Positions 51,461 to 60,560 of a DNA stretch of 64,000 bases are shown one piece after another; position 1 is the first letter of the stretch, and each line of letters begins with the position of its first letter. The notes beneath the pieces are model-generated. The model had not been told where the DNA came from and ran no database searches. It worked only from the letters and a program-made list of their open reading frames with translations. This DNA comes from Flavobacterium azizsancarii (GTDB lineage Bacteria > Bacteroidota > Bacteroidia > Flavobacteriales > Flavobacteriaceae). Where the stretch lies: assembly GCF_027980145.1 (NCBI RefSeq), contig NZ_JAMZNK010000004.1, positions 159,728 through 223,727 of the forward strand, in the 5' to 3' direction. Made by a program: the position numbers and the translations under genes.

Positions 51461-52156
51461 ATGAGAAAAATAACAGTTTTAGGTTTGAGTAGTTTACTTG
51501 TATTAGTAAGTTTCTTTACAAGTTGCGATTCAGTGAAAAACGCTAATAATACACAAAAAGGTGCCGGAATTGGAGTAGTTGCCGGTGGTCTTATTGGTGG
51601 TATTTTAGGAAATAATTTAGGACGCGGTGGAAATGCTGCTTTAGGAGCTGCTATTGGAGCTGCTGTAGGTGGTGGAACTGGTGCTCTTATTGGAAACAAA
51701 ATGGATAAACAAGCCCGTGAAATCGATCAGGCTTTACCAGGTGCATCTGTAGAAAGAGTAGGAGAGGGTATTCACTTAACTTTAAATGAGAATTCTGTTC
51801 GTTTTGATACTAATAAATCCACTTTGACTCCTCAGGCAAAAGCAAATTTAGACAAATTAGTACCTGTATTCAATGAATACGGAGATACTGATATTCAAAT
51901 TTTTGGTTATACTGATAATACAGGAAAACCAGAATATAACCTGACGCTTTCAGGACAAAGAGCTGCTTCTGTGCAAGCTTATTTAGTTGCAAAAGGATTA
52001 AAATCAAGCCGTTTCAAAACTTCAGGTTTAGGAATCGCTGATCCAATTGCTACAAATGATACTCCGGAAGGAAGAGCTCAAAACCGTCGTGTAGAATTTT
52101 CTATTACTGCAAATGACAAAATGGTAAATGATGCAAAATCTGAAGCTGGAAAATAA
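51461..52156 (+). CDS. OmpA-family lipoprotein with glycine zipper
   Basis: A 231-residue protein. The signal ends at FFTSC. Residues 35-85 are a glycine zipper (GAGIGVVAGGLIGGILG and AALGAAIGAAVGGGTGALIG), predicted to insert in a membrane. The C-terminal domain (115-220) is OmpA-like: SVRFDTNKSTLTPQAKANLD, IFGYTDNTG and LSGQRAASVQAYL, with RAQNRRVEF, which binds peptidoglycan diaminopimelate. It anchors the outer membrane to the cell wall. Confidence 0.92.
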   Translation: MRKITVLGLSSLLVLVSFFTSCDSVKNANNTQKGAGIGVVAGGLIGGILGNNLGRGGNAALGAAIGAAVGGGTGALIGNKMDKQAREIDQALPGASVERVGEGIHLTLNENSVRFDTNKSTLTPQAKANLDKLVPVFNEYGDTDIQIFGYTDNTGKPEYNLTLSGQRAASVQAYLVAKGLKSSRFKTSGLGIADPIATNDTPEGRAQNRRVEFSITANDKMVNDAKSEAGK

Positions 52157-52180
52157 GTTTCAAACGCAATAAAATTTCTT

Positions 52181-52214
52181 AAAAGCTGTTTCATAATTGA
52201 AGCAGCTTTTTTTT
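52181..52214 (+). terminator. Terminator of the OmpA-like gene
   Basis: AAAAGCTGTTTC (52181-52192) pairs with GAAGCAGCTTTT (52199-52210) with one T-G pair, then eight T. The tail overlaps the TTTG box of the next promoter. Confidence 0.88.
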
Positions 52215-52243
52215 GACTTTAGAAATTAAACATTGTAAATTTG
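52212..52243 (+). promoter_or_regulatory. Promoter of the ABC ATPase gene
   Basis: TTTG at 52212-52215, 20 bases, TAAATTTG at 52236-52243. The -33 box sits in the T-run of the preceding terminator. The -7 ends 18 bases before the ATG at 52262. Confidence 0.65.
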
Positions 52244-52261
52244 TGCTTTCAAATACAACCC

Positions 52262-53212
52262 ATGCTCGACATTCAAAATATCTCTTTTACGTATACCGAC
52301 AGCCCTGTTATAAAAAACGTTTCTTTTACCATAAATAAAGGCGAAAATATTGCTATTATTGGCGAAAGCGGCTGCGGGAAAAGTACGCTCCTTAAACTTA
52401 TTTATGGTTTGTATAACTTAGATGATGGCAAGATTTTTTATAATGAAAAGCCAATTTTAGGTCCTAAGTACAATTTGATTCCCGGAATGCCTTATATGAA
52501 ATATCTGGCCCAGGATTTTGATTTGTCTCCTTTTGAAACGGTAGCTGAAAATGTTGGAAAATTTCTTTCGAATGGTTTTGCGAATATGAAAAAACTTCGC
52601 GTTCAGGAATTGCTGGAAATGGTCGAAATGGAAGCATTCTCGAATGTAAAAGCAAAATTTTTAAGTGGAGGTCAACAACAAAGAGTGGCATTGGTAAGAG
52701 TTTTGGCTTTAGAGCCGGAAATAATTTTACTGGATGAACCTTTTAGCCAAATTGATGCTTTTCGTAAAAATGCTTTACGAAGAAACTTGTTCAGGTACTT
52801 AAAACAAAAAGGGATTACGTGTATTATTGCAACACACGATAGTACAGATGCATTATCATTTGCAGATGAGGCAATCGTCATGCGAAACGGAGAACTCCTT
52901 GTAAAAGGAGATCCGGTAAAAATCTATGAAGATCCGGAAACTAAATATGTAGCATCACTTTTTGGAGAAGTAAATGAAGTTCCTACTCATTTGATGCTTT
53001 CTTATGAAGATCAAACCCATAAAACTTTAGTTTATCCGCATCAGTTCAAAATGGTTGCAGAATCAAATTTGCAGGTAAAAATAAGAAGAACTTATTTTAG
53101 AGGAAATCATTTTCTAATCGAAACTGTTTATAAAAGACAGCTAATATTTTTTGAAAGTGAAATTGATTTGCCTTTAGATCAGGAGATATTTTTAGGATTA
53201 AATTATTTATAA
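52262..53212 (+). CDS. ABC transporter ATP-binding protein without adjacent permease
   Basis: A 316-residue ATPase. IIGESGCGKSTLLKLIYG is Walker A, SGGQQQRVALVRVLAL the signature, ILLDEPFSQIDA Walker B and IIATHDSTDALSFAD the H-loop. About 95 C-terminal residues beyond the ATPase domain may form an OB-like regulatory domain as in sugar or polyamine importers. No permease or binding protein gene lies nearby, so the substrate is unknown. I start at ATG 52262. The earlier codons lie within the promoter. Confidence 0.85.
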   Translation: MLDIQNISFTYTDSPVIKNVSFTINKGENIAIIGESGCGKSTLLKLIYGLYNLDDGKIFYNEKPILGPKYNLIPGMPYMKYLAQDFDLSPFETVAENVGKFLSNGFANMKKLRVQELLEMVEMEAFSNVKAKFLSGGQQQRVALVRVLALEPEIILLDEPFSQIDAFRKNALRRNLFRYLKQKGITCIIATHDSTDALSFADEAIVMRNGELLVKGDPVKIYEDPETKYVASLFGEVNEVPTHLMLSYEDQTHKTLVYPHQFKMVAESNLQVKIRRTYFRGNHFLIETVYKRQLIFFESEIDLPLDQEIFLGLNYL

Positions 53213-53260
53213 TTAGAGAATTTGCCAATTAGAAAATTAGAGAATTGGTTTAACTATAAA

Positions 53261-53305
53261 AATGAGAAACCCCACAGATTTTGGAAATCTGTGGGGTTTC
53301 TCATT
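53261..53305. terminator. Large hairpin, probable bidirectional terminator
   Basis: A perfect 21-bp inverted repeat spans 53261-53281 and 53285-53305 with a 3-base loop (TGG). The core reads CCCCACAGATTT/AAATCTGTGGGG. It sits between the convergent ABC ATPase and S9 peptidase genes. The stem length is unusual for a simple terminator. Confidence 0.75.
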
Positions 53306-53356
53306 TATGCTGATTAATCGTTTATAGTAATTGAAACCAGATAACGTTTACATAAT

Positions 53357-53389
53357 AAATCCGACAGGTTTTAGAAACCTGTCGAATTT
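53357..53389. terminator. Second hairpin between the same convergent genes
   Basis: CGACAGGTTT (53362-53371) and AAACCTGTCG (53375-53384) pair perfectly over three bases. The flanking AAAT/ATTT extends the stem past one mismatch. It is next to the S9 peptidase stop. Confidence 0.6.
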
Positions 53390-53403
53390 GATATCAGTAA
53401 GAA

Positions 53404-55815
53404 TTAGTTTTTTAAATACTTTTCTAAAAACTGATCTTGTTCCCAAAGTAAGTGCAGGATATTTTCTTTTGCTACATAACTATGTGCTTCTTTAGGTAAA
53501 ATTACCATTCTGGCAGTTGCTCCCAAACCTTTTAGTGCCTGATAATAGCGTTCTGTCTGCAAAGTAAAAGTTCCCGGGTTATTATCAGCTTCACCGTGAA
53601 CTAATAACATAGGTGTTTTCATCTTATCTGCATTCATAAAAGGAGACATTGCGGTGTAAACTTCTGGAGCTTCCCAATAATTGCGTTGCTCTGTCTGGAA
53701 ACCAAATGGAGTCAGAGTTCTGTTGTACGCGCCACTTCTGGCAATTCCGCAAGCAAAAAGATCAGAATGTGTTAGTAAATTAGCAGTCATAAAAGCGCCA
53801 TAAGAATGTCCTCCAACCGCAACTTTTTTACGATTGATATATCCCAAAGCATCAACAGCGTCAATTGCAGCTGCAGCATTGTCTACTAATTGAGAAATAA
53901 AGTTATCATTAGGTTCAGTTGTTCCTTCACCAATAATAGGGAAAGCCGCATCATCAAGAACAACATATCCTTTGGTTACCCAATATACAAACGATCCGTA
54001 GTAAGGAAAAGTAAATTCATTTGAATTTTGAGTCGATTGTCCTGCGCTGTTTCTGTCTTTATATTCAGCAGGATAGGCCCAGATCAACAACGGTAATTTC
54101 TCTTTTTTTACTTTGTCATAACCAGCAGGCAGGTATAAAGTTCCTGAAAGTTCAACACCATCTTTACGTTTGTATTTGATGACTTCTTTGCTGACATTTT
54201 TAATGCTCTCAAACGGATTTTTGAAAGAAGTGATTGGTGTCAGGCTGTTTTGTTTTTTAATATTTCTGAAATAATAATTCGGATATTCACTTTTAGACTG
54301 AATCTGAACTAAAACTTTACCGGTTTTGAAATCTTCAATTCCTAACAAATCTTCTTTTTTGTCTTTATAAGTTGAAGTGTAAATGCGTTTTGATTGTAAT
54401 GTTTTCAAATTGAATTCAGAAATAAAAGGAAATTGTCCTTCTTTAGTATATCCTTCACCAATAAGGAAAGCATTATCTTTCTCGATCGCTAAAACGTATT
54501 TGTTGTATTGATTCTTCTTAGTTTCAAAAACTCCCGGATCAGAATAAACATCTTGCTGATTTCTATCAGTAATTACTTTTGGCTGCTGTGCAGGATTTGA
54601 CGGATTGATCAAATATGTTTTTGTATTACGCGTATCGTACCATTCATCCGTAAGAAATGCAGTAGTATCATTACCCCAAACAATATCGCTGTAACGCTGC
54701 GGTATTTTGGCTAATGAAGTTGCATTGTTTGCAAATGGAGCATCCCAAAGATAAACTTCGTCTCTAAAATCGACTTTGTTTGCCGGGTCTCCTTCGTCTA
54801 ATGCTACAACATAAGATAATGTTGCCGGTTTGTCATTTCTCCAGCTCATTTCTCTTTTTCCTTTGCGAACGGCCATAAAACCTTTTGGGATTACTTCGTT
54901 TAACGGAACTTCGTTAACAGTTTTAACTTCTTTTCCTTTAGAGTCATAAACGATTGTTTTAGAAGGAAATCTGTTTAAGGGAACAACGTACGAAAACGGT
55001 TTTTGAATTGTAGTTACCATAATAAAATTGCCATCTGGCGAAATTCTTTCTCCGGCATACATTGCCGCATCTTTGAATAAAGTAGCTGTTCCGTTAAGGT
55101 TGACTTTATACAATTCAGACGTGATGATGTTTTCAAAATTGATTTCATCATTCTGATTTTTCAGCATATCAGGATACGTTCTGTTTTGAGATTTTGCTCC
55201 TGCTGTACTGGAAATAATTGGCCCGGTTGGTAAATCTTTTTTAGAATCTAATAAAGGCTTCCTGTTTTTTGGAAGCATTTTTACCAAAATAGTTTCGTTG
55301 TCTAAAAACCAGCTAAACGGATTGCCAAGGTTTGCATTTACAGTTGCATCAGTAAGTTTTGTTGCTTTTGCAGTTGCTATATCCAATACCCAAAGTTCAA
55401 CACCTGAATTTGTAGTATGCGAAAACAAAATTTTCTTATCGTTTGGAGACCATAGAATATTGCTTATTTTAGGGTTTTGAGGTAAACCTGAAACTTGTAT
55501 TTCTTCTTTTCCACTAATTTTTCTTAATTTAAGATTGATAGTGTAAGTTACTGTACTGGAAATATTCGTTACCGGATTAATTCGTAAACCACCCAAACGA
55601 AGTTCTTCCTGATTTAGATCGTCTAATGTTTTATAAGTACTTCTGTACAACAACAACATGTTCTCTTTTTTTGTATCCATAGATACTGTAGGAGCTCTTT
55701 CGTAATCAGCTAAATCTAAAATAGATTTAGAAGGTTTTTGATAGGTTAAGTTTTCTTGGGCAAAGGCAAAAAAGCCAATGTTAAGAAATAAGAGGAGTGT
55801 AACCTTTAATTTCAT
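53404..55815 (-). CDS. S9 family peptidase, exported (glutamyl endopeptidase-like)
   Basis: An 803-residue protein. Signal peptide MKLKVTLLLFLNIGFFAFAQ, then a beta-propeller region (about 100-530), then the alpha/beta-hydrolase domain. AVGGHSYGAFMTANLL contains the catalytic serine, LLVHGEADNN the aspartate region, and LPKEAHSYV the histidine. The domain order is that of prolyl-oligopeptidase/glutamyl endopeptidase proteins of Bacteroidota, which cut short peptides in the periplasm or outside. It is a single minus-strand gene. Confidence 0.92.
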   Translation of the reverse strand: MKLKVTLLLFLNIGFFAFAQENLTYQKPSKSILDLADYERAPTVSMDTKKENMLLLYRSTYKTLDDLNQEELRLGGLRINPVTNISSTVTYTINLKLRKISGKEEIQVSGLPQNPKISNILWSPNDKKILFSHTTNSGVELWVLDIATAKATKLTDATVNANLGNPFSWFLDNETILVKMLPKNRKPLLDSKKDLPTGPIISSTAGAKSQNRTYPDMLKNQNDEINFENIITSELYKVNLNGTATLFKDAAMYAGERISPDGNFIMVTTIQKPFSYVVPLNRFPSKTIVYDSKGKEVKTVNEVPLNEVIPKGFMAVRKGKREMSWRNDKPATLSYVVALDEGDPANKVDFRDEVYLWDAPFANNATSLAKIPQRYSDIVWGNDTTAFLTDEWYDTRNTKTYLINPSNPAQQPKVITDRNQQDVYSDPGVFETKKNQYNKYVLAIEKDNAFLIGEGYTKEGQFPFISEFNLKTLQSKRIYTSTYKDKKEDLLGIEDFKTGKVLVQIQSKSEYPNYYFRNIKKQNSLTPITSFKNPFESIKNVSKEVIKYKRKDGVELSGTLYLPAGYDKVKKEKLPLLIWAYPAEYKDRNSAGQSTQNSNEFTFPYYGSFVYWVTKGYVVLDDAAFPIIGEGTTEPNDNFISQLVDNAAAAIDAVDALGYINRKKVAVGGHSYGAFMTANLLTHSDLFACGIARSGAYNRTLTPFGFQTEQRNYWEAPEVYTAMSPFMNADKMKTPMLLVHGEADNNPGTFTLQTERYYQALKGLGATARMVILPKEAHSYVAKENILHLLWEQDQFLEKYLKN

Positions 55816-56037
55816 AATTTGAATTTTAGGAGTTTAAAAATGGTATTTGTAATGTTTGACTAAAGTACTTTAAACTTGTTACATATTATGCGTTATTTTT
55901 CATACTTTTCAGTGTTTTGATCTGAAAACTGTTTTTTTGCAATATAAAAAGCTCTAATTGACCGTATAATTAAAGTATATTGAATTGCTAATAACGAAAA
56001 AAACACTAATTTGTACACTAATGTTTTAAAGTATACT

Positions 56038-56045
56038 TAGATTTG
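56038..56045 (+). promoter_or_regulatory. -7 promoter element (TAGATTTG)
   Basis: TAGATTTG lies 32 bases upstream of the FabH-like ATG. A TTTG at 56010-56013 is 24 bases further upstream, slightly more than the usual gap. Confidence 0.5.
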
Positions 56046-56077
56046 CAATCCAATTTTTTAATAAATAATAAAAGAAT

Positions 56078-57085
56078 ATGTATCATTCAAAAATAACGGG
56101 CTTAGGATATTATGTTCCTTCAAATGTTGTGACCAACGACGATTTGTCTAAGATTATTGATACCAATGATGAGTGGATTCAGGAGCGTACGGGAATTCAG
56201 GAGCGCAGGCATATTATTCGTGGAGAAGATACCACAACTACAATGGGAGTAAAAGCAGCTAAAATTGCTATAGAACGTTCCGGCGTAGCCAAAGAAGATA
56301 TCGATTTTGTAGTTTTTGCTACATTAAGTCCGGATTACTATTTTCCAGGACCCGGAGTTTTAGTACAACGCGATTTAGGATTAAGAACCGTAGGAGCATT
56401 AGATGTCAGAAATCAATGTTCTGGTTTTGTTTATGCTATTTCTGTTGCTGATCAATACATTAAAACGGGAATGTATAAAAACATTTTGGTTATTGGATCT
56501 GAAGTACATTCAACAGGATTAGATATGACTACTCGTGGTCGTGGAGTTTCGGTTATTTTTGGAGATGGAGCAGGAGCAGCTGTTTTAAGCCGTGAAGAAG
56601 ATTTGACAAAAGGAATTTTATCAACTCACCTGCATTCAGAAGGACAACACGCAGAAGAATTATCTTTGCAGGCACCAGGAATGGGAGCACGCTGGGTAAC
56701 TGATATTCTGGCTGATAATGACCCAAATGACGAAAGTTATTATCCGTACATGAATGGGCAATTTGTATTTAAAAATGCAGTAGTTCGTTTCGCTGAGGTA
56801 ATCAATGAAGGTCTGGAAGCAAATGGTTTACAAGTTTCAGATATAGATATGTTGATTCCGCATCAGGCGAATTTGAGAATTTCACAATTCATTCAAAACA
56901 AATTCAAATTAAGAGATGATCAGGTTCATAATAATATCCAGAAATACGGAAATACAACCGCAGCATCTATTCCAATTGCCTTAACAGAAGCTTGGGAACA
57001 AGGAAAAATTAAATCAGGAGACACAGTTGTTCTGGCTGCTTTTGGTAGTGGTTTTACCTGGGCAAGCGCAATTATTAAATGGTAA
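56078..57085 (+). CDS. fabH: 3-oxoacyl-ACP synthase III family protein
   Basis: A 335-residue FabH-type condensing enzyme. DVRNQCSGFVYAI holds the active-site cysteine, IPHQANLRIS the histidine, and KYGNTTAASIPIAL the asparagine. NDEWIQERTGIQERRHI is the FabH opening. It starts fatty acid chains by joining acyl-CoA to malonyl-ACP. No other fab genes lie here, so a second, specialised FabH paralogue is possible. Single gene with its own promoter and terminator. Confidence 0.88.
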   Translation: MYHSKITGLGYYVPSNVVTNDDLSKIIDTNDEWIQERTGIQERRHIIRGEDTTTTMGVKAAKIAIERSGVAKEDIDFVVFATLSPDYYFPGPGVLVQRDLGLRTVGALDVRNQCSGFVYAISVADQYIKTGMYKNILVIGSEVHSTGLDMTTRGRGVSVIFGDGAGAAVLSREEDLTKGILSTHLHSEGQHAEELSLQAPGMGARWVTDILADNDPNDESYYPYMNGQFVFKNAVVRFAEVINEGLEANGLQVSDIDMLIPHQANLRISQFIQNKFKLRDDQVHNNIQKYGNTTAASIPIALTEAWEQGKIKSGDTVVLAAFGSGFTWASAIIKW

Positions 57086-57111
57086 ATTAATTCATCTTGC
57101 ATTATATTTTT

Positions 57112-57143
57112 AAAACCTGCTCTTTTTTGAAGCAGGTTTTTTT
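57112..57143 (+). terminator. Terminator of the FabH-like gene
   Basis: AAAACCTGCT (57112-57121) and AGCAGGTTTT (57131-57140) form a 10-bp stem followed by a T-run. Confidence 0.85.
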
Positions 57144-57153
57144 ATACCAATTT

Positions 57154-57283
57154 GTCAGGCTGAGCGGAGTCGAAGCCAACGTTCCAATTGGGATGCCCTT
57201 CGACTTCGCTCAGGGTGACACTTGGGTTCTTCAAGTATTATTTTTTTTATATTGTATTGTCAGGCTGAGCGGAGTCGAAGCCC
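57154..57283. repeat. Triple copy of the CTGAGCGGAGTCGAAG intergenic repeat
   Basis: Two direct copies of a 24-base unit containing CTGAGCGGAGTCGAAG lie at 57154-57177 and 57259-57282. An inverted relative, CTTCGACTTCGCTCAGG, lies at 57198-57214. The first and the inverted copy can form a hairpin. The frame that crosses them is not a gene. Confidence 0.8.
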
Positions 57284-57381
57284 ACTGCAATTGGCAAGTC
57301 TTTTATTTTGAGGATGAGATTTCGATTTTAATTAATATTTTTGTTAAGTCAGACAAATGATCAAACATCTCTCAAATAAAA

Positions 57382-58053
57382 ATGAAAAAAAATCAACTGG
57401 AAATAGCCTGTTTCAATTATGAATCGGCGATAATAGCACAGGAAAGTGGTGCAGACAGAATCGAATTGTGTGACAATATGCAACTTGGCGGAACAACACC
57501 AAATACTGTTCTTGCTGCACGGGTTCGTGAAAAGTTATCTATTAAAATGCATGTTATTATCAGGCCTCGAGGTGGGGATTTTGTTTATAACGACGAGGAA
57601 TTTATCGAAATGAAACAAGACATAAAATCCTTTAAAAAACTAGGTGTTGATGGTTTTGTTTTTGGGATTTTAAATTCGGACGGAAGTGTCAATAAAAAAC
57701 AAAATCAGGAATTAGTTCATTTGGCAAGTCCGCTTTCTTGTACTTTTCACCGTGCTTTTGATGTTGTTGATTCTATAGAGAAAGGTCTTGATGATGTTAT
57801 AGAATGCGGTTTTCAAACTATTCTGACTTCCGGTAGAGGAAAAAATGTCGAAGAAGGAATTGATGATCTGATACAGATTCAAAAGCTAGCTAAAAACCGA
57901 ATAGAAATTATGCCGGGCGGAGGTTTACGATCTTCGAATATTAAATTATTACAAGAAAAACTAGAGCCTACTTTTTATCATTCGTCAGCAATTACAAATA
58001 ATACCCAAACAGCAAATCCGGAAGAAATAAAAGAATTGCGCAATTTTTTATAA
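57382..58053 (+). CDS. cutC: Copper homeostasis protein CutC
   Basis: A 223-residue TIM-barrel protein. LEIACFNYESAIIAQESGADRIELCDNM is the CutC opening, VIIRPRGGDFVY, FVFGILNSDGSVN, TFHRAFDVV and ILTSGRGKNVEEG follow, and IEIMPGGGLRS is near the end. It was named for copper tolerance in E. coli, but its biochemical role is unsettled. It is cytoplasmic. The gene has no partner in the operon. Confidence 0.93.
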   Translation: MKKNQLEIACFNYESAIIAQESGADRIELCDNMQLGGTTPNTVLAARVREKLSIKMHVIIRPRGGDFVYNDEEFIEMKQDIKSFKKLGVDGFVFGILNSDGSVNKKQNQELVHLASPLSCTFHRAFDVVDSIEKGLDDVIECGFQTILTSGRGKNVEEGIDDLIQIQKLAKNRIEIMPGGGLRSSNIKLLQEKLEPTFYHSSAITNNTQTANPEEIKELRNFL

Positions 58054-58071
58054 GTAATAGATATAAACTAA

Positions 58072-58108
58072 AAAAGCCTGGAGTTGGCAAACTCCAAGCT
58101 TTTCTTTT
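58072..58108. terminator. Bidirectional terminator between cutC and the TonB-family receptor gene
   Basis: AAAAGC/GCTTTT forms the outer stem (58072-58077 with 58098-58103). TGGAGTT/AACTCCA forms the inner stem (58079-58085 with 58090-58096) past one mismatch. T-rich DNA lies on both sides. Confidence 0.85.
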
Positions 58109-58145
58109 CTACAAGAACTATTAAAATCTACTATTAAAAGTGGGA

Positions 58146-60560
58146 TTAAAACATTCCGCCACCACCTTTGCTAGTGTTATCTTCTCTTTGTTTACGTTCT
58201 AAGTTTTTGATTTTTGCTCCACCAAAATTATACGTTAAACCTAAATAAACGGTTTGACTCTCCCATTTAAACTGGCCTTCATGCGCGTAAGGATACATAG
58301 CATCAAAAGAATATTTCATAGTATTGAAAACGTCATTGAAACGTAAACTTATGTTCATCTTGTTGTCTAACAATGTATAACGTGAACCCATGTCCATTTT
58401 GTACATTTCATGACTGTTATTTTGAAGTCCGTCAACTCCACCTCTGTAAAAACCAAATAATAAAAAGCTTAAACGTTTGTTTACTTTAAAGTTGGAATTC
58501 ATACGTCCATTAAATGCTGCAACAGTAACTTTTCTTTCAATCGGACTACTTGTTTGTGTTACAGGATCGTATGCGAATACAACTCCTTGTTGATTGATGC
58601 TTGAGAAATCAATAGATGGCGCGATATCCCACCATTTTGTGATTTTGTAATTAAAAGAAACCTCAAATCCATAAGAAGTATTATGATCATAATTGGTATA
58701 AGTCAGGATTTGTTTGTTACCTGTTGGATCTGTATCATCAGGATATAAAATTCTGCTAATCTGATCGTTGATGCTTCTGTAGAAAACACCAGTTGTAAAA
58801 CTTCCTTTTGTAAAAGTTTTAGTGTAATTTACTTCAACAGAGTTGGTGAATTGTGGTCGCAATTCAGGATTTCCTATTGATGTTACTAATGGGGTCGAAA
58901 ACTCACGGATAGGTTTGGTTTGCTCTAAACTTGGACGGTCTACACGACGGCTATAGCTAAATTGCAATGTGTTTTTCTCATTCAGGTTGTACGTTAAATA
59001 AGCTGATGGATATAAAGTAATATAATCATCATTAAATTTTTCAAGACCATGATTTAAATTAGCTGCTACTTTATAGCTTTCAAAACGTGCTCCTAATTGG
59101 TAACTGAATTTTTTAAATTTTTGACCAAATGTTACATAAGCCGAATAAATATCAGTGTCATAAGTATAATTAGAAACAGGTATTGCTGCAAGCGGATTTC
59201 CTGTAATATAATCATTGTCTGTTTTAGTGATTCTTGCTTCTGCACCAGCTTCAAGAGTTGTTTTCTCGTTTAAAGGATTTACGTAATCAACGTTTAAAGT
59301 AGTCAGTTTACGTGTTCCTTTTATAAAGTCATCATAAATAACATTGTTTTGAGTATTGTCAGTATTTATGGTTTGAGTATCAAAAGAGGAATACTGAGTT
59401 TCTTTATTGTCGCTATAATTTCCTTCGAAATCTAAAGTATGTCCTTCTTTTTTAAAGATATGTTTGTACGCTAAATTATATGTACCAACCTGGTCTGGTC
59501 CCGAATATTTAGATTTTTGAAAGATTTTTGAAACGTCAGCATCAGTTACATTATTATAATCAATAGCAGTATTTACAAAACCTTTTCCGTTTGATTTATT
59601 CTGATTGGTGTAGAATGATAAAGTATTGTGATCATCGATTAAATAATCCATTCCAATTTTATATAAATAAGAATCATTATCATTCAAAACATCAATTTTT
59701 TGAATAACTTCAGGATCGAATCTTTTGATGAAACCGTCGTTTTGATACGTTCCGAAGTTTTGTCCTGCGTTTCCAAAGAAATTTACTTTACCTGTTTTGT
59801 AATTCAAGTTTAAAGATTGATTGTATTTAGCCGTTTCTCCAAAGGTGATTCCTCCACTGTAACTTCCGTTGAAACCGGTATTTGTGTTTTTATGCAAAAC
59901 GATATTGATAATTCCGGACATTCCTTCGGGATTGTATTTTGCACTTGGATTGGTGATCAACTCAATTTTTTTGATAGAAGTCGAAGGAATTTGTTTTAGC
60001 AATTGAGCAGGATCAATATTTGATGGTCTTCCGTCAATTAATACACGAACATTGTCATTTCCGCGAAGCGAAAGTTTTCCGTCCTGATCCACATTTACTG
60101 ATGGAATGTTGTTCATGATATCAGATGCAGAAGCTCCTGCAGTAGTCAAATCTTTACCAACGGTAATTACTTTTCGGTCAATTTTTTGTTCTATTGTCGA
60201 GCGGTCACTTACTATGTTTACTCCTTTAAGTTGCGTTGCTTCTTCTTCTAGGGAAACATTAATCGTAGCTGTTTTTTTATTATCGCCTAAAACAATCGTA
60301 CCAGTATATTTTTTGAATCCAATGTATTGAATTTCGATCGTATAACTTTTTAAAGCTAAGTTTTTAATGGTAAAACCTCCATTGTCGTCTGTATTAACTC
60401 CTGTAACTGCTTTTCCGTTGTCTTTGATCGAGACTGTTGCGTAAGAGATAGGTGCGTTATTCGATTTTTCGGTAATTTTTCCGGAAACTGATCCGGTGTT
60501 CTGGGCCTGAGCTGTTGCAAATACCCCCAGTAATGCGAACAGAAAAAAATTTAATTTCAT
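58146..60560 (-). CDS. TonB-dependent-receptor-type outer membrane protein
   Basis: An 804-residue outer-membrane protein. The signal (LNFFLFALLGVFATAQAQ) is followed by a carboxypeptidase-regulatory-like domain (about 22-110, GSVSGKITEKSNNAPISYATVSI), a plug domain (SASDIMNNIPSVNVDQDGKLSLRGND, VLIDGRP) and a long beta-barrel region with regular TYNLNEKNTLQFSYSRR strands. It ends in a glycine-rich tail (GGGGMF) instead of the usual aromatic barrel end. No SusD gene follows, so it is not a typical polysaccharide-utilisation pair. The substrate is unknown. Confidence 0.88.
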   Translation of the reverse strand: MKLNFFLFALLGVFATAQAQNTGSVSGKITEKSNNAPISYATVSIKDNGKAVTGVNTDDNGGFTIKNLALKSYTIEIQYIGFKKYTGTIVLGDNKKTATINVSLEEEATQLKGVNIVSDRSTIEQKIDRKVITVGKDLTTAGASASDIMNNIPSVNVDQDGKLSLRGNDNVRVLIDGRPSNIDPAQLLKQIPSTSIKKIELITNPSAKYNPEGMSGIINIVLHKNTNTGFNGSYSGGITFGETAKYNQSLNLNYKTGKVNFFGNAGQNFGTYQNDGFIKRFDPEVIQKIDVLNDNDSYLYKIGMDYLIDDHNTLSFYTNQNKSNGKGFVNTAIDYNNVTDADVSKIFQKSKYSGPDQVGTYNLAYKHIFKKEGHTLDFEGNYSDNKETQYSSFDTQTINTDNTQNNVIYDDFIKGTRKLTTLNVDYVNPLNEKTTLEAGAEARITKTDNDYITGNPLAAIPVSNYTYDTDIYSAYVTFGQKFKKFSYQLGARFESYKVAANLNHGLEKFNDDYITLYPSAYLTYNLNEKNTLQFSYSRRVDRPSLEQTKPIREFSTPLVTSIGNPELRPQFTNSVEVNYTKTFTKGSFTTGVFYRSINDQISRILYPDDTDPTGNKQILTYTNYDHNTSYGFEVSFNYKITKWWDIAPSIDFSSINQQGVVFAYDPVTQTSSPIERKVTVAAFNGRMNSNFKVNKRLSFLLFGFYRGGVDGLQNNSHEMYKMDMGSRYTLLDNKMNISLRFNDVFNTMKYSFDAMYPYAHEGQFKWESQTVYLGLTYNFGGAKIKNLERKQREDNTSKGGGGMF

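Noticed and set aside
57097..57360. An 87-residue open frame between the FabH-like gene and cutC
   Set aside because: It is made largely of the CTGAGCGGAGTCGAAG repeat copies and a terminator, so its residues (RLSGVEA twice) reflect the repeat, not a protein.
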